Source: Dehalococcoidia bacterium UBA1332 (GTDB taxonomy: Bacteria > Chloroflexota > Dehalococcoidia > Lucifugimonadales > Lucifugimonadaceae). From it: a stretch of DNA of 25,046 nt. Both the position numbers and the translations under genes were made by a program. The stretch's first letter is position 1; every line of letters begins with the position of its first letter. Positions 7,284 through 14,783 of the stretch are shown here, piece after piece. Location: positions 1 through 25,046 of the forward strand of contig DBSW01000115.1 of assembly GCA_002306745.1 (NCBI GenBank), read 5' to 3'. The notes beneath the pieces are model-generated. The model ran no database searches, had not been told where the DNA came from, and saw only the letters and a program-made list of their open reading frames with translations.

Positions 7284-8630
7284 TTGGGACAAAACATATT
7301 CGATCGCTTCGGCGGTTGGACCGGCAAAACCTTCACCCCTACTGGATTCTTCCGACTAGAAAAAGACGAACGTTGGTGGTTAGTGACGCCTGAAGGCAAC
7401 TCGTTTATTAGTTTTGGGGTCAATCATCTTAGCCCCGACTTTTTTAGGCAATCCTTCAACTCAGAATCCTGGAAATCCAAACTAGAAATTAATGATCTTT
7501 ATGGCCTTGAATTCAAGCCAGCATTACAAAAATGGTTTTTGCGAACCTGCGAAAACCTAGGTTTTAACACTGTGGGTGTGCATAACGACCTATCAGTGAT
7601 AAATCACGAGGGAGCTAGGCTTCCGTACATTCAAAACATCGAGTTTGTAGTAATCCCGCATTATAGTAATGAGGTTAAAGAATCTGACTTTATTGATGTC
7701 TTTTCGTCAGGGTTTGCTAGCCACTGTGACAGTCTTGCGTCTGAAATCTCAGCACAGGTTAAAAATGACCCGTTTTTAATTGGTTACGCAATGACCGATT
7801 GCCCTCTGTTGACTGAAGAAGATTGTAGAGAGCGTCCGGACACCATTGGTGGAGCACCTCGTGAATCTCGGATTGGCTGGCCACGACGCCTTCGCAACCT
7901 ACCTGAAAACTGTGCAGGGAAAATTGCATACGTTAATACTGTGCGTGAAATATACAGAGATCGAATAGGCGACTTTAACACTACCTATACCACGTCGTTT
8001 GACTCTTTTGATTCTTTGAAAGCTGCTGAGAATTGGCGACCTAACACGGATCTATCGAACAGCAACGAGATGCGTGATAACACTGAGTTCCTCAAACAGG
8101 TTGTTGGTAAATATTATGAGACCGCCCTTGGTGCTATCCGTAAATATGATTCCAACCATATGTTCATCGGTGACAAACTCAACGCCAACACGGATTCTCT
8201 TGACACTGTTCTACCGGTGACTAGCCAGTACACAGATATCATCTTCATCCAGATGTATGGTCGTTATGATATCCAAGGTAGAGGTCTAGACCGGTGGCGT
8301 GATATGTCTGATAAACCTTTCATTAATGGCGACTCCGCCTTCACTATGATCACCGAAAATATGCCTCGACCTTATGGTCCCGTTGCCACCGACGTAATAG
8401 AACGCTCTGAGTGGATTGAAGAGTTATTTATGAATTTAATTGCTAGACCGGAAGTGATTGGTTGGCACTACTGTGGACTTATTGACACACCTAATCTGAT
8501 AGCAGGTAAAGAACTGCGTCAGCATTCAGGTGTATATGACACCTACGGTAATCCTTACACTGAGCTAACATCTTCAATCAAAAATTTAACTCGTAATCTT
8601 TACAGAACTTCGCTAGATACTCGCGTGTGA
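7284..8630 (+). CDS. Agarase-like TIM-barrel glycoside hydrolase-related protein
   Basis: This 448-residue protein has no signal peptide. The N-terminal GFFRLEKDERWWLVTPEG (21-38) followed by FISFGVNHLS is the signature of GH50/agarase-like proteins. The rest fits an (alpha/beta)8 barrel: GFNTVGVHND (93-102), DPFLIGYAMTDCP (162-174), NHMFIGDKLN (291-300), DIIFIQMYGRY, KPFINGDSAF (344-353) and PEVIGWHYCG (389-398). Clan GH-A enzymes normally have Asn-Glu after strand 4 and Glu in the GE motif after strand 7. Here those places read Thr-Asp-Cys and Gly-Asp, so the classical acid pair seems altered and the reaction is open. The start is TTG, since an in-frame stop at 7212 leaves no upstream ATG; the ribosome site is poor. 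Enolase paralogue 1 follows 96 bp later on the same strand, suggesting a sugar-acid pathway. Confidence 0.65.
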   Translation: MGQNIFDRFGGWTGKTFTPTGFFRLEKDERWWLVTPEGNSFISFGVNHLSPDFFRQSFNSESWKSKLEINDLYGLEFKPALQKWFLRTCENLGFNTVGVHNDLSVINHEGARLPYIQNIEFVVIPHYSNEVKESDFIDVFSSGFASHCDSLASEISAQVKNDPFLIGYAMTDCPLLTEEDCRERPDTIGGAPRESRIGWPRRLRNLPENCAGKIAYVNTVREIYRDRIGDFNTTYTTSFDSFDSLKAAENWRPNTDLSNSNEMRDNTEFLKQVVGKYYETALGAIRKYDSNHMFIGDKLNANTDSLDTVLPVTSQYTDIIFIQMYGRYDIQGRGLDRWRDMSDKPFINGDSAFTMITENMPRPYGPVATDVIERSEWIEELFMNLIARPEVIGWHYCGLIDTPNLIAGKELRQHSGVYDTYGNPYTELTSSIKNLTRNLYRTSLDTRV

Positions 8631-8726
8631 GTTTTTGTTTTTAACGTTGGATAATCTATGGTCGTGTTCAGTTAGCGAGTTTCAAGTTGATTTTTTTATC
8701 GAATAACCAGACTTGATGAGGAAAGA

Positions 8727-9890
8727 ATGAAAGTCACTAAAGTTACGAACATTCCAGCGCAGAGCAGCGAAGGTGGTATTTATTACATTGTAAGAGTCGA
8801 TACCGACGCCGGAATCTATGGTCTTGGTGAAGTTGGTATTCGCAATTGGGGTCGAACTATAGCAAATGCTGTCGACCATCTTAGTGAACTTGTAATTGGT
8901 GCTGACCCTTGGCAAACGGAGCGACTGTGGCAGGAGATGTTTAGATCTGGCTACTTCCCTGCTGACACCGTTTACTGCTGTGCAATCAGCGCTATTGATA
9001 TTGCATTGTGGGACATAAAGGGTAAATCAGTGGATATGCCCACTTACAAACTACTTGGAGGTCCAGTTCGTGAGAAAGTCGTATGTTACCCACATATTGG
9101 AGGAACAAATAAAGAACAGATTGTTGAAGGTTGCAAAATAGCTGTCGATGAGGGTTGGAAATTTGTGCGATGGGGACAGCCCGATCCATGGGGAAGCTTC
9201 AAGACAGGCGCTATTTCAATACTAGAGCCAGATAAGTCTATGCGATTGGCTGTCGACCTTATGGGTGAGGTTAGGGAAGTCATTGGACCCGAGATACAAA
9301 TTTGTTTCGATGTACACACACAACTCGATACTCCTCAGGTTGTTCAGATGTGCAGAGACATGGAGGAGTTTAATCCGTTTTTCATTGAAGATCCTATTCG
9401 ATCTGAAAATCAGGGTAGCTACCGTAACCTTAGGCGTCAGTTGAATCTGCCGATTGCTGCAGGTGAGCAGTGGGCGTCTAAATGGCTTTTCAGAGAGGTC
9501 ATTGAAGAAGATTTAATCGATTATGCTCGTATCGACCTTTGTATAGTTGGTGGCATAACTGAAGCGGCAAAAATCACTCATTGGGCAGAAGCCCATTACA
9601 TTGATATCGTGCCACACAATCCACTTGGACCGGTAAGTGCGGCTGCCTGTGTAGCGCTATGCATGGCCTCAACTAACGTGGGGGTGCAAGAGATGCCCAA
9701 AAAACCTGGATCTTATGCGACTGACCTTTTTCCAAAACAGATTGAATGGTCTAAGGGATTTGCCTGGTGCCCTGATACTCCGGGACTGGGTGTGGATATA
9801 GATATGGATGTGGCTGAGAGAAATGTCGTTGATCCGCAAGGATGGCCTCCCAGACTTAGGCGTGAGGACGGTTCATTAACTAACTGGTAA
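8727..9890 (+). CDS. Enolase-superfamily protein, acid-sugar dehydratase type (paralogue 1)
   Basis: This 387-residue mandelate racemase/muconate lactonizing enzyme-type protein probably dehydrates a sugar acid after Mg-assisted proton abstraction. The N-terminal capping domain ends around DIALWDIKGK (91-100). Barrel metal ligands are Asp195 (FDVHTQ), Glu221 (FIEDP) and Glu247 (AAGEQW). His197 forms a DxH motif, and His297 lies in VPHNPLGPVS, both as in D-galactonate and D-mannonate dehydratases. Glu322 follows. At the usual KxK position the protein has Arg148 (FVRWG), so a strand-2 lysine base is absent. A GAGG ribosome site precedes the ATG. The gene follows the agarase-like gene by 96 bp and may be co-transcribed. 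The exact substrate cannot be told, and the lack of a strand-2 lysine favours the dehydratase group. Confidence 0.88.
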   Translation: MKVTKVTNIPAQSSEGGIYYIVRVDTDAGIYGLGEVGIRNWGRTIANAVDHLSELVIGADPWQTERLWQEMFRSGYFPADTVYCCAISAIDIALWDIKGKSVDMPTYKLLGGPVREKVVCYPHIGGTNKEQIVEGCKIAVDEGWKFVRWGQPDPWGSFKTGAISILEPDKSMRLAVDLMGEVREVIGPEIQICFDVHTQLDTPQVVQMCRDMEEFNPFFIEDPIRSENQGSYRNLRRQLNLPIAAGEQWASKWLFREVIEEDLIDYARIDLCIVGGITEAAKITHWAEAHYIDIVPHNPLGPVSAAACVALCMASTNVGVQEMPKKPGSYATDLFPKQIEWSKGFAWCPDTPGLGVDIDMDVAERNVVDPQGWPPRLRREDGSLTNW

Positions 9891-9900
9891 TGGATGCAAA

Positions 9901-9933
9901 ATGAAAGTTTCTGCAGTAACTATCGATTGGTGA
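9901..9933 (+). pseudogene. Possible leftover N-terminus of a further enolase-superfamily gene
   Basis: Ten bases after paralogue 1 a ten-codon frame reads MKVSAVTIDW then TGA. The three neighbouring paralogues with a simple N-terminus begin MKVTKV, MKVTAV and MKITNV. This may be all that is left of a tandem copy cut off at the junction with the SDR gene. Ten codons are too few to be sure, and chance is a real alternative. Confidence 0.2.
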
Positions 9934-9941
9934 AATTTCAG

Positions 9942-10781
9942 TCACAGGGATAGATTCGTGTCAGGGTTATCAATGATGTACTGTGCTTGTTTAACAGCGA
10001 ATTTTTCCTGTAGCTGGACAGTAATACCACCATCAATTGTTAGTGTATGCCCTGTTATGAAAGATGAATCATCTGAGCACAAAAAAACGACTCCGTTCGC
10101 GATATCTTTAGGAGTGCCGGTTCGTCCTATTAGATTCTGATTCGCAAAAAATTTGTGCCCTGTAGGATTTTTCTTCCAATTTTCCGCAGCTCTTTCTCCG
10201 ACTATATGTCCAGGTGTAATGGCATTAACCCTTATACCGTCAGGTCCGAATTCTGATGCCAATTGTCTGGTCATTCCGATTACACCAGTTTTAGCTGCTT
10301 CGTAGACGAACCTTCCTGGTTCCTGAAGGATGCCATGTATCGAAGCGATGTTTACGATTACTCCTGCACCGTTTGATTTCAAATGAGGTATTGAGTATTT
10401 CGCTCCTATATAAAGTGCTTTTAGGTAGATATTTATGCCAAGATCCCATTGTTTTTCGTCCACGTCCAAAGCACTGCCATGAATAGCTTTCGAGACAACG
10501 CCACCCCCTGCATTTTGTACTAGGATATCGAGTCTTCCGTAGTGTTCCACAGCTTCATTTATCATACGTGAAATATCTTTTCCTTCAGCGACATCGACAT
10601 GACTGGAAGTGGCTAACCCTCCACTTTTTTCTATACGTTTCACATTTTTTTTAGCTTCTGAGTCATCAATATCTGCAATAAATACCTTTGCACCGACTGA
10701 CGCAAGTTTGCGAGCAGCTGCGCCACCTATACCTAGTGCACCACCGGTGATTATCGCTACCTTGTCATTTAAGTTATACAA
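9942..10781 (-). CDS. Short-chain dehydrogenase/reductase (classical SDR)
   Basis: This 279-residue NAD(P)-dependent oxidoreductase has the full classical SDR set: TGGALGIG (12-19), Asp37 at the end of strand 2 (favouring NAD over NADP), NAG (90-92), Ser147 in IASIHG, and the YxxxK pair Tyr160/Lys164 (YEAAK). ITPGHIVGE follows as the usual PG motif. SFITGHTLTIDGG near the end is the standard SDR closing segment. About 25 further residues (LQEKFAVKQAQYI...) make a slightly long tail. The start is TTG, with AGGA 7 nt upstream on the minus strand. It converges with enolase paralogue 1, leaving 51 bp between them. Oxidation of a hydroxy acid or sugar is plausible from context but unproven. Confidence 0.9.
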   Translation of the reverse strand: MYNLNDKVAIITGGALGIGGAAARKLASVGAKVFIADIDDSEAKKNVKRIEKSGGLATSSHVDVAEGKDISRMINEAVEHYGRLDILVQNAGGGVVSKAIHGSALDVDEKQWDLGINIYLKALYIGAKYSIPHLKSNGAGVIVNIASIHGILQEPGRFVYEAAKTGVIGMTRQLASEFGPDGIRVNAITPGHIVGERAAENWKKNPTGHKFFANQNLIGRTGTPKDIANGVVFLCSDDSSFITGHTLTIDGGITVQLQEKFAVKQAQYIIDNPDTNLSL

Positions 10782-10788
10782 AATGAGA

Positions 10789-10792
10789 TCCT
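10789..10792 (-). promoter_or_regulatory. Ribosome binding site deciding a TTG start
   Basis: AGGA on the minus strand, with a 7 nt spacer to TTG at 10781, supports the TTG start of the SDR gene. Confidence 0.55.
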
Positions 10793-11137
10793 AAATTTGA
10801 GAAGCATATTAGTTGTGACTTATTTCTCGTCACCGCAGGTGGTAAGTGTGCCTACGCCCTCATTATTTGTTTTCAAACGTATTTCAGGTCTATAGATTCT
10901 GTCGATCTGAACGGTGAATCGTACTTATAAGCTTTCCATAATAAGTTAAGTTGATGCGAAGCATGTAAATCACTGTCAACTCACCAATTCGCTATTTTTA
11001 GATTGGTCACTAGAAGCATCTTCATATTGTTTTTGTATTCTAGGAAAACCCATTCCTCAATCATTTGATTGTGATATGCGACTACTTGAATTTTTCTCTC
11101 TCGATTAAACTTTATTTATTGACTTTACGATGTATTT
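10793..11137. other. Intergenic region, SDR / DCC protein (divergent)
   Basis: This AT-rich stretch separates the divergent SDR and DCC-family genes and must carry their promoters. I see no coding frame of note, no RNA gene and no strong hairpin. Confidence 0.4.
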
Positions 11138-11141
11138 AAGG
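11138..11141 (+). promoter_or_regulatory. Ribosome binding site deciding the start of the DCC-family gene
   Basis: AAGG lies 9 nt before the ATG at 11151. It favours this start over the ATG at 11130, which has no ribosome site. Confidence 0.5.
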
Positions 11142-11150
11142 TTTCGGAAT

Positions 11151-11501
11151 ATGCAGATTGTTTATGATGATCAATGCGCGGTTTGTCGTAATTTCAAGGT
11201 TTGGATAACGCACAAATCCTATCGAGGTGATATTGAATTTATTGCTCTCAGCGATCCTGCGATTGGTTTCCTGAAGCCAGAGACATCAAGAAAATTAGCT
11301 GCAGGTACGATAGTAGTTTTCAGTCAAGGTAGCAGATTAACCGGTGCGAGAGCAGTCTTGACTGTTATAGGCACTACTAACTCTAAGTTGAGTCCGTTCG
11401 CACGGATATTGTCTAACAAATACCTAGCAATGTGCTTAGAGCCAGTCTACAAACTTGTGGCGAGATATCGATATATGTTTTCACGATTGATCAAAATGTA
11501 A
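11151..11501 (+). CDS. Thiol-disulfide oxidoreductase DCC family protein (DUF393)
   Basis: This 116-residue protein begins MQIVYDDQCAVCRNF, the hallmark DxxCxxC motif of the DCC/DUF393 family (Asp6, Cys9, Cys12 from this start). A thioredoxin-like strand-helix pattern follows, with EFIALSDP and GARAVLTVIG, and the typical end EPVYKLVARYRYMFSRL. Family members are thought to be small redox proteins, but few have been tested. I chose ATG 11151 because DCC proteins start with a short strand directly before the motif and because AAGG sits 9 nt upstream. A hairpin begins two bases after the stop. The neighbour on the other strand (enolase paralogue 2) is convergent, so no operon partner is evident. 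Confidence 0.85.
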   Translation: MQIVYDDQCAVCRNFKVWITHKSYRGDIEFIALSDPAIGFLKPETSRKLAAGTIVVFSQGSRLTGARAVLTVIGTTNSKLSPFARILSNKYLAMCLEPVYKLVARYRYMFSRLIKM

Positions 11502-11502
11502 T

Positions 11503-11532
11503 GAAAAAGCTTGGTTGATAAATAGCTTTTTC
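11503..11532. terminator. Likely bidirectional rho-independent terminator
   Basis: GAAAAAGCT (11503-11511) pairs perfectly with AGCTTTTTC (11524-11532) around a 12 nt loop. The A-run on one side and the T-run on the other would give a U tract in both directions. It sits right after the DCC stop codon and between convergent genes, as expected for a shared terminator. The GC content of the stem is low. Confidence 0.5.
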
Positions 11533-11575
11533 GACCGACCGTATTATCTGGTGGCAAAATCTACTGCCGGCACGT

Positions 11576-11586
11576 GGGGGGGGGGG
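11576..11586. repeat. Homopolymer tract of 11 G
   Basis: Eleven consecutive G occur in an otherwise AT-rich spacer between convergent genes, about 60 bp beyond the stop codon of enolase paralogue 2. Such a run is very unusual here. It may be a variable-length tract or an assembly error. Confidence 0.9.
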
Positions 11587-11646
11587 CTCTGCCATTTTAA
11601 ATATAGATTTAGATGCCTAAAGTGCTGGGATAATTTTTTACTTTTT

Positions 11647-12804
11647 CTATACGGCGTATTTTTTTAGTGCAGCCTCATTCAAATCTGTACCCCAACCAGG
11701 GCGCTTGGAAATAGTTACTATGCCATTATTGATTTCTGGTAGCTCTGTGACTAGCTCGTCTCTGTAAGGAATCTGTACTGGATCGCTTTCACTGATCTTT
11801 ACGTTGCTTACAGATGCGCACAAGTTCATCGTCTGGAATGTCGAGAGGTGTCCGTTAAAATTGTGCGGAGCAATATTGATATCGTACAACTCAGCCATAT
11901 TTGCAACTCGTCGTGAGGGTATGAATCCTTGCCATTGAACGTCAACTTTACAGACATCCATTGCACGCAATTCAAATAGATCACGGTAATTAAGTGGAGC
12001 TAGCCGCTGTTCACCAGTACATATCGGCGTCGAAGTTGAATCCTTGACCATTCGCACACTCTTAGCATCGAGGTTGTCAAATTCCATCCAGGTTAAATTG
12101 AAGGGCTCAAGTGCTTTTGCCAATCGAATATGACCGTCTGCTTTGAAATGCTGATTTACATCAAGGCATATTCCCATGTCGGGTCCTACTTCGTCTCGCA
12201 TCACTTCCAGTTGTTTGACTGCTGCGTTAAGCGTCTCTCTCGTTAGCGTCTGATCATGGGGGCCAGAACGGCCTTGATCAAGCCGGGTGAAAGGATTTCC
12301 AGGGAAAGCAATGTTGGTCTTAAAAGTATCGTAACCTTGTTCTGCAGCTTGAGATACGACTTTCCTTACGTCGTCATATGAACGTATAGGCTCAGTCCCG
12401 AGTTTTTCATATGATCCTATTTGATAGCTCAGCATATGTGACCAGTAGACCTTCTGGTGAGTACGTGTGGGGCCACCTACTAATTCATGCACAGGCATGC
12501 CAATTGCCTTACCTTTGATGTCCCATAATGCAAGTTCAATACCGGCGATTGCCTGCCATGTTGCACCTCCATAAGCTTCTTGGCTCACACGAAGCATCTG
12601 GATGTAATGGGCTTCGACCGCACGTGGGTCCTTTCCGATGATATAAGCCGAAAGATCTTTGACCAGTCCGCATAGACCGTGAGCTAGTCGACCTCCACCA
12701 AATTCTGAGTAACCGGTGATGCCTTCATCAGTTCTGATCGCACAAAACATTAATGGTGAACTAAGGCCTTTTACAGCAAACGTTTCGACAGCCGTTACTT
12801 TCAT
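11647..12804 (-). CDS. Enolase-superfamily protein (paralogue 2)
   Basis: This 385-residue mandelate racemase/muconate lactonizing enzyme-type barrel protein has metal ligands Asp215 (CLDVNQHF), Glu241 (WMEFD) and Glu265 (CTGEQR). A strand-2 lysine, Lys162 (TFKTN), and His314 (IAPHNFNGH) with Asp288 (KVDVQW) provide two candidate bases on opposite faces, and Glu339 follows. It has DxN where paralogues 1 and 3 have DxH, so the chemistry may differ. Residues about 166-190 (FPGNPFTRLDQGRSGPHD) form a long loop over the active site. The ATG has an AAAGAG-like ribosome site about 9 nt upstream. The 5' side contains a possible structured leader (12846-12906) and a tiny lipoprotein gene on the same strand. 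Its 3' side converges with the DCC gene. The substrate is unknown. Confidence 0.87.
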   Translation of the reverse strand: MKVTAVETFAVKGLSSPLMFCAIRTDEGITGYSEFGGGRLAHGLCGLVKDLSAYIIGKDPRAVEAHYIQMLRVSQEAYGGATWQAIAGIELALWDIKGKAIGMPVHELVGGPTRTHQKVYWSHMLSYQIGSYEKLGTEPIRSYDDVRKVVSQAAEQGYDTFKTNIAFPGNPFTRLDQGRSGPHDQTLTRETLNAAVKQLEVMRDEVGPDMGICLDVNQHFKADGHIRLAKALEPFNLTWMEFDNLDAKSVRMVKDSTSTPICTGEQRLAPLNYRDLFELRAMDVCKVDVQWQGFIPSRRVANMAELYDINIAPHNFNGHLSTFQTMNLCASVSNVKISESDPVQIPYRDELVTELPEINNGIVTISKRPGWGTDLNEAALKKYAV

Positions 12805-12845
12805 AAATTCGAACTCTTTCTGTTTTGATAAGTGAGTTGGTTATT

Positions 12846-12906
12846 TGATGTTATTGTCCACAATTCAAACTAGATTCTGGACGCGTATTTCAGGCCAGAA
12901 ACATCA
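12846..12906 (-). promoter_or_regulatory. Possible folded leader upstream of enolase paralogue 2
   Basis: Two nested inverted repeats lie 40-100 nt before the start codon. TGATGTT (12846-12852) is complementary to AACATCA (12900-12906), and inside it TTCTGG (12875-12880) is complementary to CCAGAA (12895-12900). The stems are short and the left side has a 22 nt bulge. It could be a leader structure or chance; I do not match it to a known riboswitch. Confidence 0.2.
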
Positions 12907-12953
12907 TATTCTTTGACCACTTTGAATCCAGTATTGTTGAGTTTTCCAATTTA

Positions 12954-13100
12954 TTACCTTCGATCATAGTTGGTCGTTTTTTGAGTTTCTTTGTGATAAC
13001 TGTTCATTTCCGTTGGATCTGAGCAACCAACGAATATTAGAACCAGCACGAAACTGATAACTAGAATTGTCCAGAAAATCATGTACGTTTTGGTGCTCAT
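12954..13100 (-). CDS. Very small predicted lipoprotein, 48 residues
   Basis: From the ATG at 13100 the product is 48 residues: a short basic start (MSTKTYM), a strong hydrophobic core (WTILVISFVLVLIF) and a lipobox FVGC with Cys26, then a polar tail of about 22 residues (SDPTEMNSYHKETQ...). This looks like a lipid-anchored mini-protein. ATG codons further upstream (13118 or 13172) would only lengthen the N-terminus ahead of the signal peptide. The ribosome site is weak. It is on the same strand as, and 149 bp upstream of, enolase paralogue 2. No family is recognised; entericidin-like size is the only analogy. Confidence 0.5.
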   Translation of the reverse strand: MSTKTYMIFWTILVISFVLVLIFVGCSDPTEMNSYHKETQKTTNYDRR

Positions 13101-13206
13101 AATGCTGCAGTATGTCATAGCTGGCCAGTTGATTATCAACTCTTTTACCGTATGGTTATGATCAGCTACCAATCAATTTGGACTCGAAAAATTAAGGGTT
13201 GAGCTT

Positions 13207-13518
13207 ATGTATGGAACTATATTTAACTTGAATGTCAAATCTGGTCATGAAGACGCATTACTAGAAATAATGGATGGTAATGCTCCGAAAGGCGGAGTTG
13301 CATGGCTGCTAATGAAACCTGACGACTCCAAGTCGGACTTCATTGGTGTCGCTGTGTTTGAAAGTAAAGAAGCACATGTGGCTAACGCACAGAGCCCCGA
13401 GCAAAATGAAACTTTTAACCAATTAATGGAGCATCTTGAGTCCGAACCAAGCTGGACTGATGGAGAATACATCCGTGGTGCATTTCATTGGGCTTATGGG
13501 CATACTTACGAGTCGTAA
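13207..13518 (+). CDS. ABM-like (antibiotic biosynthesis monooxygenase fold) protein
   Basis: This 103-residue protein fits the dimeric alpha/beta-barrel fold. The first strand is MYGTIFNLNVKSGHEDALLEIM, typical of ABM-family sequences (strand, short loop with G-H/K-E, helix). A middle strand DFIGVAVFESKEAHVANA is followed by SPEQNETFNQL, then a final DGEYIRGAF strand. In marine heterotrophs proteins of this type often lie next to oxidoreductases, and their role ranges from heme- or flavin-free oxygenation to simple binding. No catalytic residue can be assigned. An AAGGG-type site precedes the ATG. It is divergent from the mini-lipoprotein and converges with enolase paralogue 3 (41 bp gap). 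Confidence 0.75.
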   Translation: MYGTIFNLNVKSGHEDALLEIMDGNAPKGGVAWLLMKPDDSKSDFIGVAVFESKEAHVANAQSPEQNETFNQLMEHLESEPSWTDGEYIRGAFHWAYGHTYES

Positions 13519-13559
13519 TTTTTTACTTGAATATTTCATGCAGTTAGATGGAAACTCCC

Positions 13560-14738
13560 TCATTCCCAATCAGGGTGCAGTTCAGCCTTCACTTTCTCCA
13601 TGTCGAGATCAATTCCTAGGCCTGGTTTATCACTTAGGATGAGCTTGTTACCTTGCCAGTTAAGAGGTTCAGTTAAGAAATGATCGTATCCTTTTTTAAA
13701 ATCAAGGGCGTGTTCAAGCCTGTAAAAATTCGGAGTGCTTATTGATACGTGAGCTCCTCCCAGAATCTGTCCTGGCCCTTGGGCATTATGTGGACTTATC
13801 GGGATGTAATACGTTTCAGCCATCGTAGCGATCTTCTTTAGTTCTGAAATCCCTCCAGTCCAAGTTACATCAGGCATCAAAAAGTCTGTAAGGCCTTCAT
13901 GGAGAATCTGAGCGCAGTCCCATCGGGTGAAAAGTCGTTCTCCTACGCACATTGGAGCTCGCATTTGTTGCCGCACTGACCTTAACGCTTCAATTCCTTC
14001 AGGAGGCAAAGGCTCTTCAAACCAGTCGATCTTAGACTCGTCGTACAGTCTGTTAGCTAATCGGACAGCAGTGGCTACGTTGTAGTGCCCGTGTGCATCG
14101 ATTAATACTTCAACGTCTGGACCTACCGCGTCCCGTACTGCTGCGGTTATATCGCATCCTAGATTTTCGCCATCCGATGAAATTTGACCATCCTGATACA
14201 TCGTGTGGAATGGACCCATTTCAAGGAATGGATCCATTTTCATTGCATCATGACCTTCAGCAACGGTTCTTTTGGCCGCTTCATGGTACTGCTCTGGCGT
14301 TGAGCATCCTGCAAACCAAGCGTTGGCATACATGCGGATATCGTCTCTCATTTTGCCGCCTAGCAAGTCGTAAACCGGGCGTCCGGTCGCTTTGCCTTTG
14401 ATGTCCCAGAGCGCGATATCGATTCCGCTGATGATGGTCGTTGGAAATCCGCGTGAACCCATATAGGTGTAACGGCGGAAAAGTTTTTGCCATAGTCGTT
14501 CAATATCGCTGGGGTCTTCGCCAATTAGGGTCTCTTTGACAGCTCTCACCCCAGCTCCAGTCAACATTGATCCATTTCGCGGAGTGCTCGATGATTCTCC
14601 CCACCCTGTAATGCCTTCATCAGTTTCTATCGTCACGAAGGTCCACTGCCACTCATCAATATGAGCTGCACCCTTGTGACCCTTGAGTCCTCCAAGATCG
14701 GGAACGACAACCCATGCTTCTACGTTTGTTATTTTCAA
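13560..14738 (-). CDS. Enolase-superfamily protein, galactonate dehydratase-like (paralogue 3)
   Basis: This 392-residue protein most resembles D-galactonate dehydratase-type members, which remove water from C2-C3 of sugar acids to give 2-keto-3-deoxy acids. Ligands are Asp214 (LIDAHGHYN), Glu241 (WFEEPLPPE) and Glu267 (CVGERLFTRWD). His216 completes DxH, and His317 in SPHNAQGPG is the second catalytic His, with Asp290 (MPDVTWTGG) as its dyad partner. Glu342 (RLEHA) follows. Lys167 (MKMDPF) is at the strand-2 position. The GERLxxRWD and PHNxxGP motifs are close to DgoD, but the actual sugar acid cannot be fixed. The start is TTG with GGAG 7 nt upstream. Paralogue 4 ends only 45 bp upstream on the same strand, so the two are probably co-transcribed. 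Confidence 0.9.
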   Translation of the reverse strand: MKITNVEAWVVVPDLGGLKGHKGAAHIDEWQWTFVTIETDEGITGWGESSSTPRNGSMLTGAGVRAVKETLIGEDPSDIERLWQKLFRRYTYMGSRGFPTTIISGIDIALWDIKGKATGRPVYDLLGGKMRDDIRMYANAWFAGCSTPEQYHEAAKRTVAEGHDAMKMDPFLEMGPFHTMYQDGQISSDGENLGCDITAAVRDAVGPDVEVLIDAHGHYNVATAVRLANRLYDESKIDWFEEPLPPEGIEALRSVRQQMRAPMCVGERLFTRWDCAQILHEGLTDFLMPDVTWTGGISELKKIATMAETYYIPISPHNAQGPGQILGGAHVSISTPNFYRLEHALDFKKGYDHFLTEPLNWQGNKLILSDKPGLGIDLDMEKVKAELHPDWE

Positions 14739-14745
14739 CTTTGGT

Positions 14746-14749
14746 CTCC
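14746..14749 (-). promoter_or_regulatory. Ribosome binding site deciding a TTG start
   Basis: GGAG on the minus strand with a 7 nt spacer to TTG at 14738. It supports the TTG start of enolase paralogue 3, whose product then begins MKITNVEAW like its relatives. Confidence 0.6.
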
Positions 14750-14783
14750 CAGATTTACGACTTAATACGGCAGTATGTCATAT

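Noticed and set aside
13436..13642. Frame overlapping the end of the ABM-like gene as a second gene or frameshifted extension
   Set aside because: The ABM-like protein is complete in its own frame. The overlapping frame shows no domain and runs into the antisense of enolase paralogue 3.
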